In this document: piece by piece, positions 1 to 8,987 of the stretch | Numbering within the stretch: the stretch's first letter is position 1 | How the letters are laid out: each line of letters opens with the position of its first letter | Assembly (NCBI GenBank): GCA_013151445.1 | Contig: JAADIG010000082.1 | Location: 1-64,000 of the forward strand | Source: Actinomycetota bacterium | Lineage (GTDB): Bacteria; Actinomycetota; Acidimicrobiia; Spongiisociales; UBA5794 | Reading direction: 5' to 3' | DNA length: 64,000 bases | Notes under the pieces: model-generated | Databases searched by the model: none | What the model was told of the DNA's origin: nothing | What the model saw: the letters and a program-made list of their open reading frames with translations, nothing else | Program-made: the position numbers and the translations under genes

Positions 1-73
1 CGGCCTGGATGAAGAGGAATGCCAGCGCGGCGAACCCTGCGAGCAGGACTCGGGACAGGATCGGTTTTGTCAT
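1..73 (-). CDS. Partial hypothetical protein, N-terminal membrane or signal segment
   Basis: Only the first 24 codons are inside the window; the gene continues beyond the left edge. Reading leftward from an ATG at 73-71, the protein starts MTKPILSRVLLAGFAAL and continues hydrophobic, as in a signal peptide or first membrane helix (short basic start, then a long apolar run). A GGGGGAG ribosome-binding site lies about 9 nt before the ATG, which supports the start. No function can be assigned from this fragment. Confidence 0.55.
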   Translation of the reverse strand, partial: MTKPILSRVLLAGFAALAFLFIQA

Positions 74-416
74 CACATCTATTCACTCCCCCTACAAGAG
101 CGCTGTTTGAATTCCTAGGTCCAGAAAACAAGCCTGTCGCACCGGTCGTCGCCAAGTCCTACCGTCCCGTACCGCCACGGTACACAACCCCATGCTTTGT
201 GACAACAAAAACAGGGGACCCTTCTGCACGGCACCGACTGACTAGTAGTGGACCTAATCACACCCATGTTTCGCTATGCAACGTCGTGGTTGGGCACCCT
301 CGCCGGCCGCCGCCCGAGTACGGAATGTGTGCCACCGGGTACTTGCCTGTTATCTGTCACACCCGTGTGCCAGGATCAGGGCTGCAACGGTACCGGCTCG
401 CACAGGGAAACGAATC
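74..416. other. Intergenic region between divergent genes
   Basis: This 343-base stretch separates the leftward partial gene from the rightward VOC gene and must contain both promoters. The only structure I see is a short inverted repeat at 169-183 (GTACCG, three bases, CGGTAC). Overlapping short reading frames here show no recognisable protein. I could not place a convincing -10/-35 pair for either gene. Confidence 0.4.
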
Positions 417-803
417 ATGAAAAGCATCACGACGGTTCTTCCCGTTCCGAGTATCGAAACTGAGCTCGGGCTGTGGCGCGATCGATTGGGTTTCGATGTG
501 ACGACGGTCGTCAACCATGGAGACACACTGGGATTCGTCATCTTGCAGCGTGCCGGGGTAGAGGTCATGCTCCAGTCGCACGCCAGTCTCGATGATGACC
601 TCGGCGAAGTCGGTGGAGGTGCATTGCGGGGCATGGCCATCCTGTTCATCAAGGTAAACGACCTCGACCGGACCGCCTCACGTCTCACCGACGCTGATAT
701 CGTCATGGCAGAACGCACCACGTTCTACGGATCTCGCGAGATTGCCGTCCGGACTCCATCCGGTCACCTCGTCGTGTTAGCGGAGTTTCCCGACGAGGAC
801 TGA
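417..803 (+). CDS. VOC superfamily (glyoxalase/bleomycin-resistance-like) protein
   Basis: A 128-residue protein of the vicinal oxygen chelate fold. It has the typical opening (a beta strand, then ELGLWRDRLGFDVTTV, matching the usual FY-x-x-LGF pattern), a middle strand DTLGFVILQRAGVEVML and a C-terminal strand REIAVRTPSGHLVVLAEF in which the final acidic metal-ligand position is visible. The ATG at 417 was chosen because the VOC domain begins directly there and GGGAAA lies upstream; longer versions add residues of unlikely composition. The substrate cannot be told. It stands alone, 63 bases before the decarboxylase gene. Confidence 0.75.
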   Translation: MKSITTVLPVPSIETELGLWRDRLGFDVTTVVNHGDTLGFVILQRAGVEVMLQSHASLDDDLGEVGGGALRGMAILFIKVNDLDRTASRLTDADIVMAERTTFYGSREIAVRTPSGHLVVLAEFPDED

Positions 804-805
804 CA

Positions 806-834
806 TTCACCACTCCCGGTTGGGTCCGTAGAAT
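806..834 (+). promoter_or_regulatory. Predicted promoter of the decarboxylase gene
   Basis: A TTCACC element (806-811) is followed after 17 bases by TAGAAT (829-834), a good match to the actinobacterial housekeeping pattern. Transcription would start near 841, leaving about 26 nt of leader that includes AGGAAG before the ATG at 867. Confidence 0.5.
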
Positions 835-866
835 GCGGCTGTTCAACAACCAGGAAGACACCGACC

Positions 867-2294
867 ATGTCCTATCACATGACTCCAGACGAATTCCGCA
901 CCCAGGGCAAACGGATGATCGACTGGATTGCGGACTACATGGGGTCCGTGGGCGACTACCCGGTCCTGAGCCAGGTCGACCCCGGTTGGGTACAGTCCCA
1001 ACTTCCGGCGAGTGCACCGCTCCAGGGGGATCCGTTCGACGACGTCATGGAAGATGTTGAGCGTATTGTGATGCCGGGGATCACCCACTGGCAATCACCG
1101 AATTTCTTTGCGTACTTTCCCGCAAACGTCTCTGGGCCGTCGATTCTCGGCGACCTCTTGTCATCAGGACTCGGGGTCCAGGGAATGATCTGGGCAACCA
1201 GTCCGGCCTGCACCGAGGTGGAGACCCGCATGCTTGACTGGCTTGTCGACATGATGGGTCTTCCCGATTCGTTCCTCTCGACAGGGAGGGGTGGGGGCGT
1301 CATCCAGGACACCGCGTCGTCGGCCGCGCTCACGGCCCTGATCGCGGCCCGGGAGAGGGCAACCGGCCTCACTACGAACCGGGAGGGTGCAACGGGGAAT
1401 CTCGTCGTCTACACGTCGACCCACACCCACTCATCCCTCGAAAAGGCAGTGCGCGTCGCTGGAATCGGAGACGCGCAACTCCGTGCCATCGAGGTCGACG
1501 AGAACTATGCAATGCTCCCGGATGCCTTCGAGGCCCAGATCGCGATTGATAGATCCGCTGGGCTGATCCCCATCATGGTGACCGGGACTATCGGAACTAC
1601 GTCCTCGAACGCCATGGACCCCCTCCGGACGATTGGCGAAATCGCGGCCCGCGAGGGGATCTGGTTCCACGTCGATGCCGCCATGTCCGGGACCGCAATG
1701 GTGTGTCCCGAGTTCCGTCACCTCATCGATGGTGTCGAGTACGCCGATTCCTACTGCTTCAACCCACACAAGTGGATGTTCACAAACTTTGATTGCTCGG
1801 CATTTTTCGTGCGCGACCGCGAGACCCTCATCAGTTCGCTGAGCGTGCTGCCGGAGTACCTCCGCAACAAAGCAACCGAGTCCGGCGCCGTCATCGACTA
1901 TCGGGATTGGCACATTCCTCTCGGGCGTCGCTTCCGGGCCCTCAAGCTTTGGTTCGTGATTCGCCACTACGGCATCGAGGGGCTCCAGCACCATGTCCGT
2001 GAACATGTGGCCTGGGCCCGGTCGTTCGCCGATCGAGTCGTGATGCACCCCGACTTCGAACTCAGTGCACCGTTGCCGCTAAACCTGGTGTGTTTTCGCC
2101 ACACGGCAGGCGATGCCATGAACCAGCACATTTTGGACAGCGTGAACGGTTCCGGTGAAATGTATCTCACCCACACCAAGCTCGATGGCAACACCGTGCT
2201 CCGGATGTCGATCGGCGGTACGAACACCACCGAACTAGCGGTAAACCAGGCCTGGGACCGCATTGTGGCTGTTACTGACCACGCCGCGGTGTGA
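867..2294 (+). CDS. Group II PLP-dependent aromatic L-amino acid decarboxylase
   Basis: A 475-residue enzyme expected to decarboxylate an aromatic amino acid (Trp, Tyr, Phe or DOPA) to the amine in the cytoplasm. Family marks are clear: THTHSSLEKA near residue 187 (the His that stacks on PLP), HVDAAMSG with Asp270 contacting the pyridine nitrogen, and NPHKWMFTNFDCS with Lys302 as the Schiff-base lysine. The stretch CPEFRHLIDGVEYADS is very close to animal AADC. Length fits the family. The sequence does not settle which substrate is used. It precedes a methyltransferase-like gene by 40 bases, but that gene has its own promoter. Confidence 0.9.
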   Translation: MSYHMTPDEFRTQGKRMIDWIADYMGSVGDYPVLSQVDPGWVQSQLPASAPLQGDPFDDVMEDVERIVMPGITHWQSPNFFAYFPANVSGPSILGDLLSSGLGVQGMIWATSPACTEVETRMLDWLVDMMGLPDSFLSTGRGGGVIQDTASSAALTALIAARERATGLTTNREGATGNLVVYTSTHTHSSLEKAVRVAGIGDAQLRAIEVDENYAMLPDAFEAQIAIDRSAGLIPIMVTGTIGTTSSNAMDPLRTIGEIAAREGIWFHVDAAMSGTAMVCPEFRHLIDGVEYADSYCFNPHKWMFTNFDCSAFFVRDRETLISSLSVLPEYLRNKATESGAVIDYRDWHIPLGRRFRALKLWFVIRHYGIEGLQHHVREHVAWARSFADRVVMHPDFELSAPLPLNLVCFRHTAGDAMNQHILDSVNGSGEMYLTHTKLDGNTVLRMSIGGTNTTELAVNQAWDRIVAVTDHAAV

Positions 2295-2322
2295 CATGGA
2301 ATCACCTCGTGTTCGAGCCATC

Positions 2323-2334
2323 TAATCTGTCGCC
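2323..2334 (+). promoter_or_regulatory. Leaderless-type -10 element
   Basis: TAATCT at 2323-2328 ends 6 bases before the ATG at 2335, so transcription should begin at or next to the A of the start codon. No Shine-Dalgarno sequence is present. Confidence 0.45.
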
Positions 2335-3279
2335 ATGTCAGAGACCGGTTCTGCATCGAACGTATGGGAACATGACCGCGGCTGGGGGCTGATCCGCCCG
2401 TTCGTCTATTACCAGCGGGAGAACTTTCTTCCGCTTGGAATCGTCGAGGGTTGCGACGTGATCGACTACTCGGCAGGTCTCGGCGACCTCTCCGCCTATG
2501 CGGCCACACTTGGGCCCCGTAGCCTCGTCGCGACCGCACCGGAACCCCACGCTCCTCGACCCGCCGCTCTGCCCGACAGCGCCGAGTGGAGAACCGGGGT
2601 GGGAGCAGGCCACATTTCCGAACGTCTTGCGGCGAATTCCGCGGACGTTGTTCTTGCTCGCATGGTCATCCAATTCCCCACCGTTGAAAAGGACGCTGTC
2701 GATGTGGATGACATCCTCCGCCAGCTCCACATCGTGCTGCGAAGCGGTGGCACCATCATCATCACAACCCACGCTCACTTCTTGTTGCCGCGGTTCGACG
2801 GTGATCACTCTCGCATCGATGACCATCTGAGAGCCGTCGAGGCCGACGTTCTCCCGCTGCTCAACAGTGAAGATACCTTCATCCGTGGGGTTGCGCGCGA
2901 GACTGCCGGGCTGATTGAACTAGTTCGGTACCTCGACCTCCCGCCACGGGAGGGTCCGTTTGGCAGAACTGGATTCGGTCTCAAGATTCCGATGCTCGTG
3001 AATTCATTCATTCGGAGCGGGTTCACGATCACCGACATCGGCGTTATCGAACCCTTCACCTATCCCGTTGGGCTGCGCACCTCGAACACCGTTTCAAACG
3101 ACGAAGCCAAGGACCTCGGGAAACGAGTCATGGCCATAAAACGCGGCTACCTCACTTCTGCGGCAGCGGCGGACCCGTATCAACGTCCTCGGGTCCTCGC
3201 CGACATGATCGCCGACATCCGAAAGCTCCTCCCAGTGACGGCAGTACCGATCGTCCGTGTCTGTGCCACGAAGAGATAA
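2335..3279 (+). CDS. Class I SAM-dependent methyltransferase-like protein
   Basis: A 314-residue protein with a weak but readable Rossmann methyltransferase core. IDYSAGLGDLSAYAATL near residue 43 stands at the SAM-binding glycine motif I, SADVVLARMVIQFP near residue 101 at the motif IV strand, and LHIVLRSGGTIIITTHAH near residue 125 at the motif V/VI strand. The C-terminal half (roughly residues 150-314) matches nothing I recognise. The substrate is unknown. The next gene starts 2 bases after its stop, so the pair is probably one transcript. The glycine motif departs from GxGxG, so activity is uncertain. Confidence 0.55.
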   Translation: MSETGSASNVWEHDRGWGLIRPFVYYQRENFLPLGIVEGCDVIDYSAGLGDLSAYAATLGPRSLVATAPEPHAPRPAALPDSAEWRTGVGAGHISERLAANSADVVLARMVIQFPTVEKDAVDVDDILRQLHIVLRSGGTIIITTHAHFLLPRFDGDHSRIDDHLRAVEADVLPLLNSEDTFIRGVARETAGLIELVRYLDLPPREGPFGRTGFGLKIPMLVNSFIRSGFTITDIGVIEPFTYPVGLRTSNTVSNDEAKDLGKRVMAIKRGYLTSAAAADPYQRPRVLADMIADIRKLLPVTAVPIVRVCATKR

Positions 3280-3281
3280 CC

Positions 3282-3974
3282 ATGCATGACCCGTTCATCG
3301 AATCACTCAAGGAGGACGGGGAACTGATAGATGCTGCTCTGGCAACAACCCAGTATTCCGTGGCCATTCCAACGTGCCCGGGTTGGACGGTGCAAAACCT
3401 CATCGAACATCTCGGCTCGGAGCACCTCTGGGTTGCTGACCTAATCACGAACCGGGTCCAGATTGCAACACGCAGGGTCCAACCGACGATTGAAATCGAA
3501 TCCCTCCGCGATTGGTATCGAAAGACAAACAAACGTCTCCGCAATGTCCTTATGGAGACATCGCCGAACACACGGGTGTGGAACGTGAACGGTGATGATA
3601 TTGCTGGGTCATGGCGCAGGCGTCAGGCTCACGAAACCGCAATCCATCGATTCGACCTCGAATACGCCGCTGGCCGCGTCAACGATATCGACGAGATACT
3701 CGCCGAGGCCTTTCTGGACGAACTCGGGAGTTTCCTGCCATTTCTCCACAAGTTCCTCGGCCTCGCAATCCCGGACGAGGACCTTGTGTTGTCATCATCG
3801 GCGGCCTCGTGGACACTCGAGGCCGGTGTTGGAACGATCCGTAACGGCCCTCCCCTCCCCTCGGCTCATATTGCTGGAGCCGCAAGTTCGATTCTGCTGG
3901 CCTTATGGGATCGTCCCCACGACGCCGAGATCAACCGGCCGGCGCTGTTGAGCCGGTGGCAGCTCGCCAAATAG
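3282..3974 (+). CDS. Maleylpyruvate isomerase family, mycothiol-dependent (DinB-like) protein
   Basis: A 230-residue protein of the actinobacterial TIGR03083/MDMPI type. IPTCPGWTVQNLIEHLGSEH near residue 27 contains the conserved CPGW and the first metal-binding His in the four-helix DinB bundle. WRRRQAHETAIHRFDLE near residue 112 is the family hallmark with the other His ligands. Relatives use a divalent metal and mycothiol to isomerise or conjugate small electrophiles, but most paralogues have no known substrate. A C-terminal beta-rich domain (about residues 165-230) follows. The gene sits 2 bases after the methyltransferase-like gene. Its presence suggests a mycothiol-producing host. Confidence 0.8.
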   Translation: MHDPFIESLKEDGELIDAALATTQYSVAIPTCPGWTVQNLIEHLGSEHLWVADLITNRVQIATRRVQPTIEIESLRDWYRKTNKRLRNVLMETSPNTRVWNVNGDDIAGSWRRRQAHETAIHRFDLEYAAGRVNDIDEILAEAFLDELGSFLPFLHKFLGLAIPDEDLVLSSSAASWTLEAGVGTIRNGPPLPSAHIAGAASSILLALWDRPHDAEINRPALLSRWQLAK

Positions 3975-3988
3975 GACCCGGCCGGTGC

Positions 3989-4876
3989 CTACTCACCGGC
4001 GATTCGGCTCGCCATTGCTTCAATAACTGCCGGTCCGACACCACAGCAGCCCCCGATGTGTGTTGCGCCAGCATCGACCCATTCGAAAACCATGTCGACC
4101 ATGCGGTCCGTCGTGAGGTCGGTACGTTTTCCGCGTGGCGATGGAGCTTCGAAGGACCAGTCGACGGGTACGGGTTCGAGCATGTTGGGGTATCCGCCGG
4201 TCGCTATCGGCAGGTCGCCCACCGCATGGATCGCAGCCGAGATCGCTTCTGGTTCTGAACAGTTGAACAACACGGTGTCCACACCAAGGTTCATCATGGC
4301 GGTCGCGGCCTCAACGGCAGGTTCCCCACTGAGAAGGGCACCCGTGCCATCGCTGCCGAGGGCAAACGCTACCCAGGTTTCGCGTCCAGTTTCGGTGGCT
4401 GCAATGACGGCGGCCGACGCTTCGCGCACACTCGACATCGTTTCACACAACAGCACATCCGGGACGTCTCCCATGGCCTCAACGATCCTCCGGTACGACG
4501 CAAGGTTCCTATCGTCGGGTCCGACGAGGTCAGGGCGATACGAGTGGCCCAGCGGAGCAAGGGACCCCGCGATACGAACGTCTCCGGCACTTTCACGTGC
4601 CTCCCGAGCCAGCCTCATGGCCGTCTCAACGAGGTCCTCAACCTTGTCCCCCAGATTCTCAAGCGCAAGGAGGTTAGGAACCGTTGCATAGGTGTTCGAG
4701 ATGATCAGATCGGCGCCGGCATCGATGAACGCTATGTGGCATTCCCGAACCACGTCGGGCGCTTCGAGCAACGCAGCCGCCGACCAAATCGTCGGGGGCA
4801 AGACCAGCCCGTGATCCTTCAGCGTTGTTCCCATGCCACCGTCAAGCAAAGTTACGTTGGTGGGTCTGTCCGACAT
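3989..4876 (-). CDS. mmuM: Homocysteine S-methyltransferase
   Basis: A 295-residue zinc enzyme that moves a methyl group from a donor such as S-methylmethionine or SAM to homocysteine, giving methionine. The barrel starts with LLDGGMGTTL. The zinc ligands are visible as Cys206 in LFNCSEPE and Cys277/Cys278 in GGCCGVGP. The ATG at 4876 removes an upstream stretch that belongs to the neighbouring gene. It lies 29 bases downstream of the ABC transporter ATPase on the same strand, so the transporter probably brings in its methyl donor or methionine; that link is inferred. The divergent adenosylhomocysteinase makes homocysteine, so the two would cooperate in methyl recycling. Confidence 0.85.
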   Translation of the reverse strand: MSDRPTNVTLLDGGMGTTLKDHGLVLPPTIWSAAALLEAPDVVRECHIAFIDAGADLIISNTYATVPNLLALENLGDKVEDLVETAMRLAREARESAGDVRIAGSLAPLGHSYRPDLVGPDDRNLASYRRIVEAMGDVPDVLLCETMSSVREASAAVIAATETGRETWVAFALGSDGTGALLSGEPAVEAATAMMNLGVDTVLFNCSEPEAISAAIHAVGDLPIATGGYPNMLEPVPVDWSFEAPSPRGKRTDLTTDRMVDMVFEWVDAGATHIGGCCGVGPAVIEAMASRIAGE

Positions 4877-4905
4877 GGGCTCTCCAGAAGTGGTTTGGAA
4901 GTATT

Positions 4906-5652
4906 TCAGAGACGGCCAGCGTCGATGACGCGGCGGAGAAACTGTTGGGTGCGTGGCATTTTGGGATCCGAAAAGAACTGATCCGGTGGCCCCTCCTCGA
5001 GAATGGCACCGTCGTCCAAAAAACACACACGGGTCGCTACGTCGCGGGCGAACCCCATCTCGTGGGTGGCCAGGATCAGGGTCATCCCGTCGGTTATCAG
5101 GTCGCGAATCACACCGAGAACCTCACCCACCAGTTCCGGGTCGAGAGCCGCCGTGATCTCATCCAGTAGCAGCAACTCGGGTTCGGTAGCCAGAGCGCGC
5201 ACAACAGCAACACGCTGCTGCTGACCTCCCGAAAGTCGGTCCGGAAATTCGTACACCTTGTCCGAAAGCCCGAACCGCTCAAGCAGCGCAACGGCATGGT
5301 CCTCAGCTTCGACCCTCCCCTTGCCGTGGACCCTACGCGGGCTCAACGTGACGTTGTCCAGCACGTTCATGTGGGGAAAAAGGTTGTAGCTCTGGAACAC
5401 GATGCCAACGAACTGGCGAACCAGGTTCGGGTCGGTCTCGCGGCGGGTGATGATTTCGCCGTCAAGATAGATGGCTCCCTCGTCGACCGTCTCAAGCAGG
5501 TTGATGCAGCGCAGGATCGTTGACTTTCCCGAGCCGGAAGATCCGATCAGGCACACAACATCATGCTCGGCGACCGACAGGTCGATGCCCTTAAGCACGT
5601 GTTTGTCACCGAAACGCTTGTGTACTCCCGCAAGGCGGACCCTGTCGCTCAT
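4906..5652 (-). CDS. Polar amino acid ABC transporter, ATP-binding protein
   Basis: A 248-residue ATPase of the GlnQ/polar amino acid class. Walker A is GSSGSGKST (residues 37-45), the signature is LSGGQQQR, Walker B is ELLLLDE, and the switch His is in LATHEMGFA. The ATG at 5652 overlaps the permease stop by 4 bases (ATGA), which supports this start over the much longer open frame. It would power import with the permease and binding protein directly upstream. Close GlnQ-like length and motifs make the class secure, but the transported amino acid cannot be read from the sequence. Confidence 0.9.
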   Translation of the reverse strand: MSDRVRLAGVHKRFGDKHVLKGIDLSVAEHDVVCLIGSSGSGKSTILRCINLLETVDEGAIYLDGEIITRRETDPNLVRQFVGIVFQSYNLFPHMNVLDNVTLSPRRVHGKGRVEAEDHAVALLERFGLSDKVYEFPDRLSGGQQQRVAVVRALATEPELLLLDEITAALDPELVGEVLGVIRDLITDGMTLILATHEMGFARDVATRVCFLDDGAILEEGPPDQFFSDPKMPRTQQFLRRVIDAGRL

Positions 5653-6548
5653 TGCAACCCCTTGGTACGAGCGCGGCGGTCCCTGGCTGTGTACCAGTCG
5701 GCGAACCGTGCGACCGGGACGCTCACGATGAGGAACAGGATCGCCGCGACCAGCAGACTCGTGTAGTTGAAGGTGCGTGCCTTGTAGATCTCGGCCTCGC
5801 GAACTGCCTCTCTGAGACCGAGCACGCTGATGAGGGCAACATCTTTTTGAAGGCTGACGAGGCCGTTGAGTAACGCAGGGATCACGTTGCGGATCGCCTG
5901 TGGAAGGATCGCAAAACGTAGTGCCTGCCACTGGGTGAGACCGAGTGCGCGCGCCGCCGCGCGTTGCGACTCGTGAACACTCTCCAGCCCCGACCTGTAC
6001 ACCTCCGCGGTATACGCCGAGTAGCTGAGCACGAGCGAGACAATTCCCCAAAACATTGGGCTCTTTGGCACACCGGGGAGGTCGAGGGCCGGAACACCGA
6101 AACCGAGCAGGAAGATGACAAGCAGCAGGGGAACACCGCGAAACAAGTCGATGTAGATGGTCGAGAGTACGCGTAGCGGGAAGAACGCCGGTCCGCGAAG
6201 CACCCGCAACACCGCCACGAGGAGTGCGAACGAAAGGATGAGAACTTCGGCAACTGCGAACATCTGCATGTCCAGCCAGAAGGCCCCGAGTATGGCGGGG
6301 AAGGAAGCCTTGAAGTGCTCCCAATTGAGGAACTGGTTTTGTACCTTTGGCCAGGCTTCGGAATTGAGGATGACGATGGCCGCCACGACCAGGAAGAGGA
6401 CCGTCGAGGCGAATGCCACGAGCGCACCCTTCGACCCCGACTGGCCGAAAAGTCCGTTGAAGAGTCCGGGACTCCCAGGAGAAACGAATCGCGAGCCAGC
6501 GGGAAGCTCGATGGCCTCCGCCGGCTCGCGATTGTCCGTATCAGTCAC
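5649..6548 (-). CDS. Polar amino acid ABC transporter, permease
   Basis: A 299-residue inner-membrane permease of the HisM/GlnP type. A cytoplasmic N-terminal tail (about 40 residues) precedes a first helix, ALVAFASTVLFLVVAAIVI, then the usual core of about five helices. The ATPase-contact EAA loop is seen as AAARALGLTQWQALRFAILP near residue 215. The gene order is binding protein, permease, ATPase, homocysteine methyltransferase, with an 8-base gap before this gene and a 4-base overlap after it. As there is only one permease gene, the functional unit is probably a homodimer. Confidence 0.88.
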   Translation of the reverse strand: MTDTDNREPAEAIELPAGSRFVSPGSPGLFNGLFGQSGSKGALVAFASTVLFLVVAAIVILNSEAWPKVQNQFLNWEHFKASFPAILGAFWLDMQMFAVAEVLILSFALLVAVLRVLRGPAFFPLRVLSTIYIDLFRGVPLLLVIFLLGFGVPALDLPGVPKSPMFWGIVSLVLSYSAYTAEVYRSGLESVHESQRAAARALGLTQWQALRFAILPQAIRNVIPALLNGLVSLQKDVALISVLGLREAVREAEIYKARTFNYTSLLVAAILFLIVSVPVARFADWYTARDRRARTKGLQ

Positions 6549-6555
6549 GCAGTGT

Positions 6556-7410
6556 CTATGGCTGGATGACGGTAATGTCGCCGCCCTGGTTCAACCATTG
6601 GGTTTCTAGTTTGGCAAGAGTGCCATCGGCATCGAGGGAATCGAGGGCCTTGTTGACACAGGGAACGAGCTTCGAACCCTCCTCGAACAGCATGCCGAGT
6701 TCCTCGGGAGCAGCCGTGAGACCCGGCAGGACGCCAACGATCTCGGATCCTTCGATTTCGACGGCGGTGATGTAATACGCCGTTGGCAGGTCCATCACGA
6801 GAACATCGATCTGGCCTGCTTCCAGTGCTGACTTTGCGTCCACGGTGTCGTTGTACACGGCGGCCGCGGTGGTTGGTTTGATGACGTCATCGATGTAGCT
6901 GAGGCTTGTCGTCCCGATGGCGGCTCCGAAACGGAGATCCTTCAGGTCTGCGACGGTCGCGCCTTCTGCAACAACACTCGCGTTAAACCCAACCAGAGCC
7001 TGTTTTGCGCTGTAGTAGGGGCGGGAGAAGTCGACGATCTGGTCACGCTCTTCGGTGATCGAGTACTGCTGGATATTGAAGTCGTAGTCCTTCTCGCCAG
7101 CGGAGATCGCAGCGTCGAATTCGGTTCGTACCCATTCGACGTTGGCAATCCCCATCTCAGTAGCTACCGCGTACACCACAGCACTCTCGAAACCCTCACC
7201 GTTGGTGGGATCATCGTCTTCCATCCACGGTGGAAACACTGGTTCCCCGGTGGCAACCGTCAGGGTCCCTGGGGTCTTCAAAGCTAAATCGTCGACACCG
7301 CAAGCAACGGCGTTACCGTCGTCGGCGGGTGTTGTTGTGTTGTCCGATCCCCCGCATGCTGCCGCTACAAGCGCCAGCGCGATGATCAGAACAGTCCATG
7401 TCCTTTTCAT
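6556..7410 (-). CDS. Amino acid ABC transporter substrate-binding lipoprotein
   Basis: A 284-residue periplasmic-type binding protein (SBP family 3). The signal [19 protein letters not shown] ends in a lipobox (VAAAC), followed by a Thr-rich linker. The mature domain opens [17 protein letters not shown] and contains [26 protein letters not shown], the classic hinge-region signature of amino-acid binding proteins. Anchored outside the membrane, it would hand ligand to the permease 8 bases downstream. The ligand is not known; the adjacent homocysteine methyltransferase makes S-methylmethionine or methionine plausible candidates. Confidence 0.88.
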   Translation of the reverse strand: MKRTWTVLIIALALVAAACGGSDNTTTPADDGNAVACGVDDLALKTPGTLTVATGEPVFPPWMEDDDPTNGEGFESAVVYAVATEMGIANVEWVRTEFDAAISAGEKDYDFNIQQYSITEERDQIVDFSRPYYSAKQALVGFNASVVAEGATVADLKDLRFGAAIGTTSLSYIDDVIKPTTAAAVYNDTVDAKSALEAGQIDVLVMDLPTAYYITAVEIEGSEIVGVLPGLTAAPEELGMLFEEGSKLVPCVNKALDSLDADGTLAKLETQWLNQGGDITVIQP

Positions 7411-7442
7411 TCCGTACCTCCACGTTCCGGATTCGACACTGC

Positions 7443-7506
7443 AAGCCCGATCGGGCTTCCTGGTGTCAGGATCAAATTAGTATGGTTCTCATCATCCCGA
7501 GAACCA
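7443..7506 (+). promoter_or_regulatory. Two inverted repeats in the sahH leader or promoter region
   Basis: A perfect 16-base palindrome (AAGCCCGATCGGGCTT, 7443-7458) is followed by a hairpin at 7483-7506 with 8-bp arms TGGTTCTC and GAGAACCA around an 8-base loop. They lie between the divergent transporter and adenosylhomocysteinase genes. The first could be an operator or terminator core without a T tract, the second an RNA hairpin near the 5' end of the sahH transcript. I could not match either to a known SAH riboswitch. Confidence 0.35.
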
Positions 7507-7541
7507 CACTTGACCACACGGTGCCCAACGAAGGAGCGCTC

Positions 7542-8975
7542 ATGTTTTCAGACTTCAAGGTAGCCGACATCACCCTCGCCGAATTCGGTCGTAAGGAAAT
7601 CGACCTCGCCGAGACCGAAATGCCCGGTCTCATGGCCATCCGTAAACAGTATGCGGCAGACAAACCTCTCGCCGGTGCGCGTATCGTCGGCTCGCTCCAC
7701 ATGACGATCCAGACTGCGGTCCTCATCGAGACCCTCACTGAGCTCGGTGCCGATATCCGGTGGGCGTCGTGCAATATCTTCTCCACCCAGGACCACGCCG
7801 CAGCAGCGATTGCTGTCGGCAAGGATGGTACGCCCGACAGTCCTCAGGGCATTCCTGTGTTTGCCTGGAAGGGAGAGACGCTTGACGAGTACTGGTGGTG
7901 CGTTGAGCAAATCTTCACGTGGCCCGACAATGCCAGCCCGAACATGATCCTTGACGACGGTGGTGACGCCACCATGGCCGCATTGCTCGGGGCGAAGAGC
8001 GAATCCGAAGGACTTCCCACACTCGAATCAATGGAATCTGCCGACGAACAAGCGCTACTTGGCATGCTGAGCAGGGTCGCGGATTCGAACGCCAACTTTT
8101 GGGCACCCAAGGTCGCTGCGATCAAGGGTGTCACCGAGGAGACCACGACCGGTGTTCACCGCCTCTACCGCCTCGCCGAGTCGGGCGATTTGCCGTTCCC
8201 TGCGATCAACGTGAATGACTCGGTCACAAAGTCCAAGTTCGACAACATCTACGGGTGCCGCCACTCCGTCATCGACGGAATCAACCGTGCAACCGATGTC
8301 ATGATTGCCGGCAAACTTGCTGTGGTGCTCGGTTACGGCGACGTCGGCAAGGGTGTCGTGAAGGCACTACACGGACAGGGCGCAAGAGTCGTGGTGACGG
8401 AGATCGACCCGATCTGTGCACTCCAGGCATCGATGGACGGATTCAGTGTCGTCCGGCTCGGTTCAGTCGTCGAGACTGCCGATATATTCATCACCGCAAC
8501 GGGTGGAAAGGACAACATAACTCTCGAAGATATGGCCAAGATGAAGCACCGGGCCATCGTTGGCAACATTGGGCATTTCGACAACGAAATCCAGGTCGAT
8601 CAGCTCATGAACCACCCGTCCGTGACGCGACGCAACATCAAGCCTCAGGTCGACGAGTTCATCTTCGACGATGGTCATTCCATCATCCTGTTGTCGGAGG
8701 GCCGTTTGTTGAATCTCGGCAACGCGACCGGCCACCCCAGCTTCGTTATGTCGTGTAGCTTCTCGAACCAGGTGCTCGCCCAGATGGAGCTCTTCGAAAA
8801 CGGATCCAACTACGAACCCGGAGTCACAGTGCTCTCGAAGGAACTCGACGAGCAGGTGGCACGCTTCCACCTGGATGCTCTCGGTGTTGAACTCACCGAG
8901 CTGTCGAAGGAACAGTCCGAGTACCTCCAGGTGCCAATCGAGGGCCCATACAAACCAGACCAGTACCGCTACTGA
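7542..8975 (+). CDS. ahcY: S-adenosylhomocysteine hydrolase (adenosylhomocysteinase)
   Basis: A 477-residue NAD-dependent enzyme that splits S-adenosylhomocysteine to adenosine and homocysteine, removing the inhibitor of SAM methyltransferases. Landmarks are [16 protein letters not shown] in the substrate domain, [20 protein letters not shown] (active-site Lys and Asp) and the NAD site [16 protein letters not shown]. The C terminus KPDQYRY is typical of the family. The ATG at 7542 has AAGGAG 5 bases ahead (7531-7536), and the upstream in-frame extension is not protein-like. The dehydrogenase starts 12 bases later, so they likely form one operon. Confidence 0.95.
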   Translation: MFSDFKVADITLAEFGRKEIDLAETEMPGLMAIRKQYAADKPLAGARIVGSLHMTIQTAVLIETLTELGADIRWASCNIFSTQDHAAAAIAVGKDGTPDSPQGIPVFAWKGETLDEYWWCVEQIFTWPDNASPNMILDDGGDATMAALLGAKSESEGLPTLESMESADEQALLGMLSRVADSNANFWAPKVAAIKGVTEETTTGVHRLYRLAESGDLPFPAINVNDSVTKSKFDNIYGCRHSVIDGINRATDVMIAGKLAVVLGYGDVGKGVVKALHGQGARVVVTEIDPICALQASMDGFSVVRLGSVVETADIFITATGGKDNITLEDMAKMKHRAIVGNIGHFDNEIQVDQLMNHPSVTRRNIKPQVDEFIFDDGHSIILLSEGRLLNLGNATGHPSFVMSCSFSNQVLAQMELFENGSNYEPGVTVLSKELDEQVARFHLDALGVELTELSKEQSEYLQVPIEGPYKPDQYRY

Positions 8976-8987
8976 GGCACCCCAGAC

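Noticed and set aside
4877-5026. Extending the homocysteine methyltransferase to a start at 5026
   Set aside because: The extra 50 residues overlap the ABC ATPase gene and are not protein-like; the domain begins right at the ATG at 4876.
7411-7541. SAH riboswitch before ahcY
   Set aside because: The two dyads do not reproduce the conserved SAH aptamer arrangement as I know it; kept only as unexplained structure.
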